From Bryobacterales bacterium (GTDB lineage Bacteria > Acidobacteriota > Terriglobia > Bryobacterales > Bryobacteraceae), in assembly GCA_020847045.1 (NCBI GenBank), contig JADLCT010000019.1, forward strand, positions 1-53,197: a stretch of 53,197 bases of DNA, read 5' to 3'. Positions 25,734 to 34,000 of the stretch are shown here, in pieces. The translations under genes were made by a program, and so were the position numbers. Below the pieces are notes generated by a model. That model was given only the letters and a program-made list of their open reading frames with translations. It was not told the DNA's origin and did no database searches. How positions within the stretch are numbered: position 1 is the first letter of the stretch; every line of letters starts with the position of its first letter.

Positions 25734-27254
25734 CTAAGACCAATAACTGCGATCCAAACTCCGGTATTGCACTGACTCGGCTAGGTGCTTTGCCGCAATT
25801 TGCGGCGTCCCGGACAGGTCTGCAATCGTCCGCGCCACCTTTAAGATGCGATCATGCGCCCGTGCGCTCAAACTCATGCGCCGCACCGCCATTTCCAGTG
25901 TCTGCTCCCCTGGGGCATCGAGCGCGCACAGGGAGCGGATCTCACCAGGAGGGATGTGGGCGTTATAAAAGCCGCGCGCAAGTTGCCGCTCCCTTGCTGC
26001 CAAGACCCTTTCCCGCATGATGGTCGAGTTCTGCCCGCCGGCCTTCCCCCGCAACTCCTGGTACGGCACCGCGGCAACAGCCACATGCAGGTCGATCCGG
26101 TCCAGCAAAGGGCCGCTGATCTTGCCCAGGTAGCGTTGGATGATGGCGCCCGTGCACCGGCACTCCCTCGTCTGATCGCCATGAAAGCCGCATGGACATG
26201 GATTCATTGCGGCCACCAGCATGAACCGGGCGGGAAAGCTCAGTGACATCTGGGATCGCGATAGGTTCACGCAGCCTTCTTCCAAGGGCTGGCGCAGTTG
26301 TTCCAGGACGTTACGGGCAAACTCGGGCAGCTCATCCAGGAACAGGACGCCATGGTGCGCCAGGCTTGCCTCGCCGGGGCGCGGCGTGCCCGAGCCGCCT
26401 CCCAGCAGACCCGCGTCGGAAACCGCATGGTGTGGCGACCGGAATGGCCGCTCTTTCAGGAACCCTACGCCGGCTGGCAGCACGCCGGCGATGGAGTGTA
26501 CCTGCGTGGCTTCGAGCGCCTCCTCAAATGTCAGGGGCGGCAGAATGCCGGGAATCCGCCTGGCCAGCATGGTCTTGCCCGAACCCGGAGGCCCGATCAT
26601 CAGCACGTTGTGAGCGCCGGCCGCCGCCACTTCCAAAGCGCGCTTGGCCGAGGTCTGCCCGCGGACGTCCTGAAAATCCGGCGTCTCCTCGCCTGCGGCG
26701 GTAGCATGCGCCGCCACCGGACGCGCCGGCTCGGCCGGACACCGCCCACTCAGCACGCCCACCACCTCGGACAGATGAGAGAGGCCCAAAACTTGCACAC
26801 CGTCCACCACCGCCGCCTCGGCCGCGTTGTCCGTGGGAACAATCAGACGCCGCAAGCCCCTCGCTCGCGCGCACACAGCCATCGAAAGAGCGCCGCGCAC
26901 CGGACGCAGCGTGCCATCCAGGGACAATTCCCCGGCGAACAGCGTATCCGAGGACGGCTGCACAATTCCCATCGCGCCCAGAATGCCCAGCGCCATAGGC
27001 AGGTCGAACCCCGCCCCTTCCTTGCGCACATGGGCCGGCGCCAGGTTGATCGTCACGCTTTTGTTGGGATAACCGAAGCCCGAGTTCAGCAGCGCGCTCT
27101 TGATTCGCTCCCGGCTCTCCCGCACCGCCGTGTCCGGCATCCCCACCGTAACGAAGTCGCGGCCGGAGCCGGAGGGGTACATATCCACCTCGACATCGAT
27201 CAGGCGGGCTTGTATGCCGTGCAGAGCGGCGCTGGAGGTGCGAAAGAGAGCCAC
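25734..27254 (-). CDS. comM: ComM/YifB-family Mg-chelatase-like AAA+ ATPase
   Basis: About 506 residues from the GTG at 27254, which matches the family's usual length; a GTG at 27293 adds 13 residues that do not fit. The N-terminal Lon-protease-like ChlI domain has VDMYPSGSGRDFVTVGMPDTAVRES and FAGELSLDGTLRPVRG. The AAA+ core has GPPGSGKTML (Walker A), VLFLDELPEF (Walker B) and the CPCGFHGD...CRC cluster. ComM is a hexameric helicase that promotes branch migration during integration of transformed DNA. No competence genes lie next to it, apart from a prepilin at 46 kb. Confidence 0.92.
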   Translation of the reverse strand: MALFRTSSAALHGIQARLIDVEVDMYPSGSGRDFVTVGMPDTAVRESRERIKSALLNSGFGYPNKSVTINLAPAHVRKEGAGFDLPMALGILGAMGIVQPSSDTLFAGELSLDGTLRPVRGALSMAVCARARGLRRLIVPTDNAAEAAVVDGVQVLGLSHLSEVVGVLSGRCPAEPARPVAAHATAAGEETPDFQDVRGQTSAKRALEVAAAGAHNVLMIGPPGSGKTMLARRIPGILPPLTFEEALEATQVHSIAGVLPAGVGFLKERPFRSPHHAVSDAGLLGGGSGTPRPGEASLAHHGVLFLDELPEFARNVLEQLRQPLEEGCVNLSRSQMSLSFPARFMLVAAMNPCPCGFHGDQTRECRCTGAIIQRYLGKISGPLLDRIDLHVAVAAVPYQELRGKAGGQNSTIMRERVLAARERQLARGFYNAHIPPGEIRSLCALDAPGEQTLEMAVRRMSLSARAHDRILKVARTIADLSGTPQIAAKHLAESVQYRSLDRSYWS

Positions 27255-27310
27255 TACTAACGGGGGGTGTGCGCAGCCGCCAGTTGCTCTCACTCCTAGG
27301 CGCGTGCGCT

Positions 27311-28210
27311 CTACTCGACCACGAACGCCGAGCGGGATTCGAAGCTCTGATTTCCCACCACGTCACGCACCCGTAACACCACTGTATAGGTCCCCGGCGC
27401 GACATCCGGCGACACCGTCAGGCTGAACGTGCCCGGCACCGCGCGCTTGGGATAAAAGTTCGCCTCGGCCAGCCGGGCCGCCTCTTCCTGTTGGAACACG
27501 CGGCTGCCATCGGCCCGCAGCACTTCTATCCCGTAGGTCACCTCGAACCGGTTATTCGCGCCAAAACGGTAGCCGGTGATGTCGAACAGCGCCCACAGCA
27601 CATCGCCGCGGCGGTACACGGCCTTCTCCAGCGGCGGCGTCTGCGCGTTGGGCTCGGAGCGGTAATAACGGATGTTCCGCACGGTCAGCTCGGGACTGGG
27701 CTCCACGTCGTAGCCCGAGACGGGAACGGAGAGCGTGCGCGAGGTCTCCCGTCTGGCGTACTCGTCGGTGAGCGTGATCGTCAGCTTGTAGCCGCCCGAG
27801 GGCATCAGCGGGGGCAGCAGCGCCTGCCAGTGCTGTTTAGGCTTCCACTCTTTATCCTGCTCGGCCAGCTCGCCTTCCACTTTGCCGGCGCCCGGCGCCA
27901 CCACCAGACGGTCTGCCCCATCCCGCAGCTCCACTCGCCAACTCAGCTTCACGAAGCTGCGCTCGTCCTGCTTCTCCTCGCGCTGGTAGCCTTGAATCCG
28001 GAAGGCCAGATAGATGGTCTCGCCCGGATAGTGGCGATACGAGGGTCCGGGCGGGGGAGCGTCCTCGTACTGGCTCACCACGGCCTCGACAATCGACAGC
28101 CCCGGCGTCTCCGCCTTGGGCTGAGCCCACAAGGGCAGGCAGAGCAGCGCGCCTGTCAGGGCCGCCCTAGTGGCCTTCCTTCGTCTCCGTGCCGGGCTCG
28201 AACTTGTCAT
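27311..28210 (-). CDS. Secreted protein of unknown function with Ig-like beta domains
   Basis: A 299-residue protein with a signal peptide (MTSSSPARRRRKATRAAL, then TGALLCLPLWAQ). The mature part is all-beta in character: repeated strands such as YPGETIYLAFRIQGY, VYRRGDVLWALFDITGYRFG and VAPGTYTVVLRVRDVVGNQSFE suggest two or three Ig- or Fn3-like domains, the last ending in a typical closing strand. No catalytic motif is seen. Its start lies 44 bases inside the end of the DUF4352 lipoprotein gene, so the two are translated together. Confidence 0.65.
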   Translation of the reverse strand: MTSSSPARRRRKATRAALTGALLCLPLWAQPKAETPGLSIVEAVVSQYEDAPPPGPSYRHYPGETIYLAFRIQGYQREEKQDERSFVKLSWRVELRDGADRLVVAPGAGKVEGELAEQDKEWKPKQHWQALLPPLMPSGGYKLTITLTDEYARRETSRTLSVPVSGYDVEPSPELTVRNIRYYRSEPNAQTPPLEKAVYRRGDVLWALFDITGYRFGANNRFEVTYGIEVLRADGSRVFQQEEAARLAEANFYPKRAVPGTFSLTVSPDVAPGTYTVVLRVRDVVGNQSFESRSAFVVE

Positions 28211-28721
28211 TCTCCTTCAGACGCAACGGAATGGAAACCAGCGCCGTCGCCTCCTTTTCCAGGTCGCCGCCGTCGGTCAGCAGCAATTTATAATTGCCCG
28301 GTTTCACATCGAACACAAACCGCCCCGGCAGCGTGTCCGCCGGTTTGATGGCGCGATACAGGCCGAACCACTCCTCCACACCCTTGCCGTCCTCCACCTC
28401 CAGGATCTGCCGGTTTCCCGCATCCACCAGGTTCAGCAACGGCAGGTTCACCTCCCGGTTGCCCGAGTTGGTAACGGTGGCGCGGATCGTGAGAAACTTG
28501 TTCTGCGGAATGCGGGGCGAAGCCTCGCCGGGCAGTTCGTTCAACCAGTCGGCCTCCAGAATCGTGTAGATCAGCGGGCCCACCTGCACGCGTTCTCCCA
28601 TCTGATACACGGCGGTCTGGTTGGCTGAACCTCCCGCGCCACAGCCGGCCAGCAGCATGGCCAGCCCCAATCCGATGCCGGACGCCACCCGGCGGGTGCG
28701 GCCCGCTGTGAGTAGAGACAT
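28167..28721 (-). CDS. DUF4352-like lipoprotein
   Basis: A 184-residue protein with a lipoprotein signal (GLGLAMLLAGC, lipobox LAGC) and an Ig-like DUF4352-type domain: VYQMGERVQVGPLIYTILEA, FLTIRATVTNSGNREVNLPLL, and GRFVFDVKPGNYKLLLTDG. GGAGGA seven bases before ATG 28721 fixes the start. It probably sits in the inner face of the outer membrane or in the cytoplasmic membrane. It overlaps the next gene by 44 bases. The start is divergent from the methyltransferase at 28768. Confidence 0.78.
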   Translation of the reverse strand: MSLLTAGRTRRVASGIGLGLAMLLAGCGAGGSANQTAVYQMGERVQVGPLIYTILEADWLNELPGEASPRIPQNKFLTIRATVTNSGNREVNLPLLNLVDAGNRQILEVEDGKGVEEWFGLYRAIKPADTLPGRFVFDVKPGNYKLLLTDGGDLEKEATALVSIPLRLKENDKFEPGTETKEGH

Positions 28722-28749
28722 GATGCGATCCTCCAGTAGATTTACCAAA

Positions 28750-28826
28750 ACGCCTAACTGTGATGCTATGACACGCCAGGCGTGTGAGGCAATCACGCCA
28801 CGCCAGGCGTGTGAGGCAATCACGCC
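28750..28826 (+). repeat. 27-bp tandem repeat, two perfect copies plus one decayed
   Basis: Copies at 28773-28799 and 28800-28826 are identical (ACGCCAGGCGTGTGAGGCAA, then TCACGCC). The stretch 28750-28772 is a shorter diverged copy (ACGCC, TGTGA and GC at matching places, four bases lost). The unit contains the palindrome CACGCCAGGCGTG. Being nine codons long, it keeps the reading frame and repeats RQACEAITP in the methyltransferase N-terminus. Confidence 0.9.
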
Positions 28827-29508
28827 CTTCGGCCGGCGTGCGGCGGCGGCACTGGCCCTGCTCGCACTCTTGAGCCTTCCCGCCTCAGCCCAAGGCGTGC
28901 ATCCGGTCTCCGGACGCCGTATCGCCGGCGTCATGGGGGTTGCCGGAGCCAATTGGCTCGTCCGGCCCGAGCGCGTCGCCGAAGAGAACCCGGAAAAGGC
29001 CATCCGCATGTTGGAGTTGAAGCCCGGTATGATCGTCGCCGACATCGGCGCCGGCGTCGGCTACTACAGCCTGAAACTGGCCTCCGCAGTCGGCGCTTCC
29101 GGCAAGGTCTATGCCACCGACATTCAGCCCGGCATGATCGAACGCCTCCGCGCCAACCTCGCCCGTGAAGGTGTGCGCAACGTCGAACCGGTCCTCTCCA
29201 CCCCAACCACCACGGGACTACCCACGGCCTCGATTGACCTGATGATTCTCGTGGATGTGTATCATGAATTCGCCGAACCGCAAAAAATGATCGCCGAGCT
29301 GCGCCGCTCTTTGAAGCCCGATGGCCGCCTCGTCCTGTTCGAGTTTCGCAAGGAAGATCCGGCGGTTCCTATCCGGGAAGAGCATAAAATGAGTGTTGCC
29401 GAAGCCAAAGCCGAACTCGAGGCCGACGGCCTGGTGCTCGAAAAGGTGCTGCCGGATCTTCCCTGGCAACACATGATGTTCTTCCGTCAGAGGACTTCAG
29501 GAAAATGA
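28768..29508 (+). CDS. Exported SAM-dependent class I methyltransferase
   Basis: A 246-residue protein. After an odd N-terminus made of two copies of RQACEAITP comes a membrane/signal segment (RRAAAALALLALLSLPASAQ), then a Rossmann methyltransferase: IVADIGAGVGYYSLKLA (motif I), VYATDIQPGMIERL, SIDLMILVDVYHEF, LKPDGRLVLFEFRKE. A signal peptide on a SAM enzyme is unusual, since SAM is not expected outside the cytoplasm, but it is seen in related acidobacterial and proteobacterial proteins. It overlaps the next gene by four bases (ATGA). Confidence 0.8.
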   Translation: MTRQACEAITPRQACEAITPFGRRAAAALALLALLSLPASAQGVHPVSGRRIAGVMGVAGANWLVRPERVAEENPEKAIRMLELKPGMIVADIGAGVGYYSLKLASAVGASGKVYATDIQPGMIERLRANLAREGVRNVEPVLSTPTTTGLPTASIDLMILVDVYHEFAEPQKMIAELRRSLKPDGRLVLFEFRKEDPAVPIREEHKMSVAEAKAELEADGLVLEKVLPDLPWQHMMFFRQRTSGK

Positions 29509-30635
29509 GTAAAGGCACAATTTACCCGAGCGAGCATTCGACACTTTTCGACAGTTCGACGGGCGCGCGCGTCCATCAAATGACCGGCGCCCCCTGCATC
29601 CAGCACGCCACCTACTTTTTGCAAAGCTCATTTTCGCCTGATGGCCAGTCGCTACTTATTGTGAGCTATCGCTCAGGATCGGCCCAATTCTATGAAATAA
29701 CACCATTTCCTGATGGGCAAATGCGTCAACTCACAGATGGCGCCGCAGTCCATGCCTTCTCCCCGGCCTACACCGCCGATGGTTCGCACATTCTCTTTGT
29801 GCGTGGTGGCGGCGTGTGGGAACTTGACCGACGATCCCTGTCGGAACGGTGCATTGTCGATATGCCGGGGGTTCAACTGGGCGAAATCTCGATTGGTGAT
29901 GGTGGCCAATGGCTGGTTGCCGCAGCCAAACGGGGCTCACAGAGCGGAATTGTCACCGGACGCACGGATGGCTCCAGTTGGCGCTTCCTGGACTTCCCCC
30001 GCACCGTTATTCACCCGCAATTTCATCCATTGGAACCAGAATGGATCGAGTTCGCCGCGGACCCCGCGCCCCGAATGCACCGCATCCGACGTGACGGCAC
30101 AGGCGTGGAGTGCCTGTATCAGCATGACAACGAAGAATTTGTCGTGCACGAAACCTTCCTCGGACGCACCGGCGACCTGGTGTATACCGTCTGGCCCCAC
30201 GCCCTGTGGCGGATGAACTGGCAGACGCGCGAACGCACCAAAATCGCTGACGGCAACGCCTGGCACATCACCCCCAGCCGTTCCGGCTCACTGGTTTTGT
30301 GCGACACGAACCATCCCGATCGCGGGCTCCATCTCATTGACGTCAAAAATGGTGAGTGGACACTCATTGGCGAGAGCGGAGCCTCTAGCGGGGGCTCACA
30401 ATGGAAAACCTCCCGCTACGCCCTCGCCGAGGACTTCGCCCGCGCCCGCAACGCGGCGCAGGCCGGCGCGCTGAGTTGGATGGAGGTCTCCACCGACACC
30501 GTGTACGGTCCGCAGTGGACCCACCCCCACCCTTCGTTCTCACCCGACGAGCGCCGTGTCGTGTTCACAAGTGATCGCACAAATGAGCGCAACCCCGGCG
30601 GCCATCCCCAGGTTTACGTTCTTGAATTAAACTAG
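29505..30635 (+). CDS. Oligogalacturonate-lyase-like (PL22-type) beta-propeller protein
   Basis: A 376-residue protein without signal peptide. Propeller blades begin SSFSPDGQSLLIVSYR, FSPAYTADGSHILFV and SFSPDERRVVFTSD. The motif WTHPHPSFSPD near the end has two His placed like the Mn ligands of oligogalacturonide lyases, and HATYFLQSSFSPDG at the N-terminus is also family-like. Such enzymes split digalacturonate to 5-keto-4-deoxyuronate in the cytoplasm. No other pectin gene is in the window, so a different uronic substrate is possible. Base composition is slightly less GC-rich than its neighbours. Start overlaps the methyltransferase stop. Confidence 0.72.
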   Translation: MSKGTIYPSEHSTLFDSSTGARVHQMTGAPCIQHATYFLQSSFSPDGQSLLIVSYRSGSAQFYEITPFPDGQMRQLTDGAAVHAFSPAYTADGSHILFVRGGGVWELDRRSLSERCIVDMPGVQLGEISIGDGGQWLVAAAKRGSQSGIVTGRTDGSSWRFLDFPRTVIHPQFHPLEPEWIEFAADPAPRMHRIRRDGTGVECLYQHDNEEFVVHETFLGRTGDLVYTVWPHALWRMNWQTRERTKIADGNAWHITPSRSGSLVLCDTNHPDRGLHLIDVKNGEWTLIGESGASSGGSQWKTSRYALAEDFARARNAAQAGALSWMEVSTDTVYGPQWTHPHPSFSPDERRVVFTSDRTNERNPGGHPQVYVLELN

Positions 30636-30654
30636 CCAGAAGCCGTAGCGACGC

Positions 30655-31161
30655 ATGGCCGATCTCAACTTCGCCGACAATCCCTTCGCCGTACTCACCG
30701 CCATCGTGGCCCCCGCCATTCTGACAAACGCCTGTTCCGTGCTTTCGCTCGGAACATCGAACCGCATTGCCCGCGTCGTGGACCGTACGCGCGTGGTATA
30801 CCGCGAACTGGAATCGCTGCCGCACGACTCCGGCCACTACCGCGAACTGGTCGTGCAGTTGTCGCTGCTCGAAGAGCGCGCGCAGTATCTGTTCCGTTCC
30901 CTGCGCCTGTTCTACATTTCGCTAGGCTGTTTCGTCGCCTCCGCGCTGATCTCCATAATTGGCTCCGCAATGGCCTTCTACCATTTCACGCTCGGCTTCC
31001 GTGTATTGGCCACCCTTGGCCTGATCACCGGACTGCTCGGTGTGTGCAGCCTGGTGGCCGGCAGCGCTCTGATGGTGGCCGAGGTGCGCGCCGCCATCTC
31101 GCAAATTACCCACGAGGCCCAACGCGCCAGGAATTCTCTGGTCCGTCCTCCCACGGTGTAA
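30655..31161 (+). CDS. DUF2721 membrane protein
   Basis: A 168-residue protein with an N-terminal helix (PFAVLTAIVAPAILTNACSVL), a conserved SNRIARVVDRTR and ELVVQLSLLEERAQYL cytoplasmic segment, and two more helices (LFYISLGCFVASALISIIGSA and VLATLGLITGLLGVCSLVAG). This matches DUF2721, a small membrane family of unknown role. It is 19 bases after the lyase-like gene and two bases before the next, so probably in the same transcript. Confidence 0.8.
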   Translation: MADLNFADNPFAVLTAIVAPAILTNACSVLSLGTSNRIARVVDRTRVVYRELESLPHDSGHYRELVVQLSLLEERAQYLFRSLRLFYISLGCFVASALISIIGSAMAFYHFTLGFRVLATLGLITGLLGVCSLVAGSALMVAEVRAAISQITHEAQRARNSLVRPPTV

Positions 31162-31163
31162 AC

Positions 31164-31826
31164 ATGTCGAAAGAAGACTCCAACGCTCGCTACCGCGAAC
31201 TGCAAGCCCAGCGCGAAAACACCAGCGAACCGCTCGGCTGGTTCGAGGATCTCTACCGGCTCCACCGGGATGGCGAGGAGGTGGTCCCCTGGCTCCGCGA
31301 AGCACCCAATCCGGAACTGGTGGCGTGGGTGGAGTCCCAGGCCGCCCCGCCCGGCGGAGAGGCCTGTGTCATTGGCTGCGGTCTTGGCAACGATGCCGCC
31401 TATCTTGCCTCGCGCGGCTGGCGCACCGTGGCGTTCGACATCGCTCCCACCGCTCTCTCGCTTGCGCGGGAACGTCATCCACAGGCGGAGGTGGAATGGG
31501 TGGCGGCCGACCTCACCCAGCTTCCCGCTACGCTTACCGGACGGTTCGACTTTGTCTTTGAAGCGAACACCCTCCAGGCCCTACCGGCCGGCTTGCGCGC
31601 CGCCGCCTTCCCCTGCGCCTTTCAGCTCCTCAAGACTGGAGGCGCGCTCCTGCTGGTGGCGCGCGCGCGCGATGCCTCCGAACCAGCCGAGGGCCCTCCC
31701 TGGCCGCTCACGCGCGAGGAACTGGTTCCGCCCGCCGGATATCTCGCCGAATCAGTCTCCGAGATTCAGGTGAGCACGCAGCCGCCGGACCGCCGCTGGC
31801 GCATTCTCTACCGCCGTCCGGCGTAA
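31164..31826 (+). CDS. Thiopurine/thiol-type SAM methyltransferase
   Basis: A 220-residue cytoplasmic methyltransferase: RENTSEPLGWFEDLY and EVVPWLREAPNPEL at the front, ACVIGCGLGNDAAYLASRGW (motif I), AFDIAPTALSLARERHP (motif II), then FDFVFEANTLQALP. The front part and the GCGLGND form resemble TPMT-like and tellurite-resistance TehB-like enzymes that methylate thiols, selenite or tellurite. The substrate is not known. Its ATG is two bases after the DUF2721 stop. Confidence 0.78.
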   Translation: MSKEDSNARYRELQAQRENTSEPLGWFEDLYRLHRDGEEVVPWLREAPNPELVAWVESQAAPPGGEACVIGCGLGNDAAYLASRGWRTVAFDIAPTALSLARERHPQAEVEWVAADLTQLPATLTGRFDFVFEANTLQALPAGLRAAAFPCAFQLLKTGGALLLVARARDASEPAEGPPWPLTREELVPPAGYLAESVSEIQVSTQPPDRRWRILYRRPA

Positions 31827-31843
31827 CCGCCGCCGCCGCTCGA

Positions 31844-31849
31844 TACAAT
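31844..31849 (+). promoter_or_regulatory. -10 box of the esterase gene
   Basis: TACAAT ends 11 bases before ATG 31861. No clear -35. It lies in the 34-base gap after the methyltransferase stop. Confidence 0.35.
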
Positions 31850-31860
31850 GGCTGGCAGCC

Positions 31861-33006
31861 ATGTCCACCAAACCCAACATGCTTGGCGCCTACGGCGACT
31901 GGGCGGCGCAGTCCGCCTCGGACCCGCCCCGGCTCTCATTCCGCAACGCGCACTATACGCACCTGGACGCCTGGCGCACGGAGGCACGCGCCCGCTACAT
32001 CGCTAACCTTCTGCAGCCCCCGCCCGCTCCTCCGCCTCAGCCGCGGCTGCTCCGCCGCGCCGATCATGATGGCCTTCATATCGAACACCTCGAATGGCAG
32101 CTTCCTTATGGCCCGCCCACCCGCGCCATCTTCCTGAAGCCCGCCCATGCGCGCGGCAAACTGCCGGCCATCCTCGGCCTGCACGATCATGGCGGCAACA
32201 AGTACTTCGGCGCGCGTAAAATCACACGCACCTCCGACAGCATCCACCCCGACATGGTCTATCACCAGGACCACTACTACGGCGGCGCCGCCTGGGCCAA
32301 CGAAATCGCCAAACGTGGCTATGCCGTCCTGGTTCACGACACCTTCATGTTCGCCAGCCGACGCGTCCACCTCGCTGATCTGCCCGGCAACATCCGGAAC
32401 AACATGGTGGAAAGCAACCCGGAGGACTCGGCCGAGATCAAACGGTTCAACTCCTTCGCGGCAGGGCATGAGAACCTGGTCGCCAAGAGTCTTTTTTGCG
32501 CGGGGCTCACCTGGCCCGGCGTATTCGTGTGGGAGGATCAGCGCGCGCTCGACGTGCTGTTGAGCCGCGACGACGTGGACCCCGCCCGTGCCGGCTGCTG
32601 CGGCCTCTCCGGTGGCGGTCTCCGCACCATCTTCCTGACCGGCGCCGATGCGAGGATTCAGTGCGCCGTGCCCGCCGGAATGATGACCACCTGGCGCGAC
32701 TACCTTCTCAACAAGTGCCACACCCATACCTGGATGTGTTACATCCCCTCGCTGCCGCGTGATCTCGACTATCCGGAAATCATCGGCCTCAACGCACCCA
32801 AGCCCGTCCTGGTGCTGAACAACAACGAGGATCAACTGTTCACGCTTCCTGAAATGAAGCGCGCCGATGAGATTCTGAAAGCCGTCTATGCCAAAGCCGG
32901 CGCCGCTGACCGCTACCGGGCCAGCTTTTACCCGGGCCTGCACAAATTCGATCTCGACATGCAGAAGGAAGCCTGGTCGTGGTTTGACCGGTGGCTGAAG
33001 GCATGA
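31861..33006 (+). CDS. Alpha/beta hydrolase (acetyl-xylan-esterase/dienelactone-hydrolase-like)
   Basis: A 381-residue hydrolase without signal peptide. LPAILGLHDHGGNKYFG is the oxyanion region, AGCCGLSGGGLRTIFL holds the nucleophile Ser in GLSGGG, NNNEDQLFTLPEM gives the Asp and FYPGLHKFDLDMQ the His. It resembles the Abhydrolase_7 / acetyl xylan esterase group, found near polysaccharide genes in Acidobacteria and Planctomycetes. A role in removing acyl groups from sugars is inferred. It overlaps the cyclotransferase gene by four bases. Confidence 0.8.
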   Translation: MSTKPNMLGAYGDWAAQSASDPPRLSFRNAHYTHLDAWRTEARARYIANLLQPPPAPPPQPRLLRRADHDGLHIEHLEWQLPYGPPTRAIFLKPAHARGKLPAILGLHDHGGNKYFGARKITRTSDSIHPDMVYHQDHYYGGAAWANEIAKRGYAVLVHDTFMFASRRVHLADLPGNIRNNMVESNPEDSAEIKRFNSFAAGHENLVAKSLFCAGLTWPGVFVWEDQRALDVLLSRDDVDPARAGCCGLSGGGLRTIFLTGADARIQCAVPAGMMTTWRDYLLNKCHTHTWMCYIPSLPRDLDYPEIIGLNAPKPVLVLNNNEDQLFTLPEMKRADEILKAVYAKAGAADRYRASFYPGLHKFDLDMQKEAWSWFDRWLKA

Positions 33007-33776
33007 AGCATCTCGCCGCCCTGCTGTGCGCGTGCACTCTGTTCGCGGAGGCCCCCGTGGCGGGCTTCCGCGTGGTCCGATCGTATCCGCACGACCGCTC
33101 GGCGTTCACGCAGGGTCTTGAGTATCACGACGGCTACCTCTATGAGGGCACCGGCTTGAACGGCCGTTCGTGGCTGCGGAAGGTGGAGTTGACGTCGGGC
33201 CGCGTGGTGCGGCAGGTTGCGCTCCCCTATGAGCACTTTGGCGAGGGCATCACTCTGCTGGCCGGCGAAATTCTGCAACTCACCTGGCAGTCGCACGTCG
33301 GGTTCGTCTATGGCGCGTCGGACTTCAAGCTGCGCCGCCAGTTCCACTATGAAGGGGAAGGATGGGGGCTCGCCAACAATGGGCGGGAGGTTTTTCTCAG
33401 CGATGGCTCCTCCACCATCCGTGTGCTGCATCCGAAGACGCTCACCGTTGCGCGGCGTTTCCGCGTTGCGGACGGCGCGGCGCCCGTGGCTCAGTTGAAT
33501 GAACTGGAAATGGTGAACGGGGAGCTCTACGCCAACGTGTGGCAGTCGAACCGCATCGCCCGCATCTCGCCCGCCACGGGAAAGGTGATCGGCTGGATCG
33601 ACCTGAGTGGTCTGTTGAGTCCTATCTTCCGCACCGGAGAAATCGATGTGTTGAACGGCATCGCCTACGACGCCGCGGGCAAGCGGCTCTTCGTCACCGG
33701 CAAGTTGTGGCCTGCGGTATTCGAAATTCAGGTGACGCCCAAAGAGGCCCCACCCGTAAGGAAAGCCAAGCGATGA
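33003..33776 (+). CDS. Secreted glutaminyl-peptide cyclotransferase (plant/bacterial type)
   Basis: A 257-residue protein with a signal peptide (KHLAALLCACTLFAEAP). It has the five-bladed-propeller glutamine cyclotransferase pattern: YPHDRSAFTQGLEYHDGYLYEGTG, EHFGEGITLLAGEILQLTWQ, FHYEGEGWGLANNG, LSDGSSTI, LNELEMVNGELYANVWQS and LNGIAYD. It converts N-terminal Gln to pyroglutamate in exported proteins, protecting them from peptidases. ATG 33003 overlaps the esterase stop (ATGA), so it is translationally coupled. All key residues of the family appear present. Confidence 0.9.
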   Translation: MKHLAALLCACTLFAEAPVAGFRVVRSYPHDRSAFTQGLEYHDGYLYEGTGLNGRSWLRKVELTSGRVVRQVALPYEHFGEGITLLAGEILQLTWQSHVGFVYGASDFKLRRQFHYEGEGWGLANNGREVFLSDGSSTIRVLHPKTLTVARRFRVADGAAPVAQLNELEMVNGELYANVWQSNRIARISPATGKVIGWIDLSGLLSPIFRTGEIDVLNGIAYDAAGKRLFVTGKLWPAVFEIQVTPKEAPPVRKAKR

Positions 33777-33783
33777 AGCCTGC

Positions 33784-33990
33784 TTACTTCGCGATCCAGT
33801 GAGCCCAGCGGTGATAGCAGCTGTCGCAGCGCACCGCGATGCGGCCCAGCTTGCCGAACAGCCTCTCCGTCAGCGTTGTGGATGTCGAACATCGCACCTG
33901 TCCGGAGCGGCACTTCGGACAGCGGATCCCGAGTCGTGAATCGAGAGTGGAGGGCCGGATGCCCACCGGATAGTTGGCTACCGTGCGCAC
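33784..33990 (-). CDS. Tiny zinc-ribbon protein, copy 2
   Basis: A 68-residue protein. IRCPKCRSGQVRCSTS and VRCDSCYHRWAHW supply two CxxC pairs, a treble-clef or zinc-ribbon pattern. Start is the GTG at 33990, which has GAGGAGGAAGCC before it. The segment CxSCYHRW is shared with the neighbouring 34001-34261 protein, so the two are paralogues. Function unknown. It converges on the glutaminyl cyclase gene, seven bases apart. Confidence 0.6.
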   Translation of the reverse strand: MRTVANYPVGIRPSTLDSRLGIRCPKCRSGQVRCSTSTTLTERLFGKLGRIAVRCDSCYHRWAHWIAK

Positions 33991-34000
33991 GGCTTCCTCC

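Noticed and set aside
28750..28826. CRISPR array
   Set aside because: The 27-bp units are directly adjacent with no spacers and only two intact copies.
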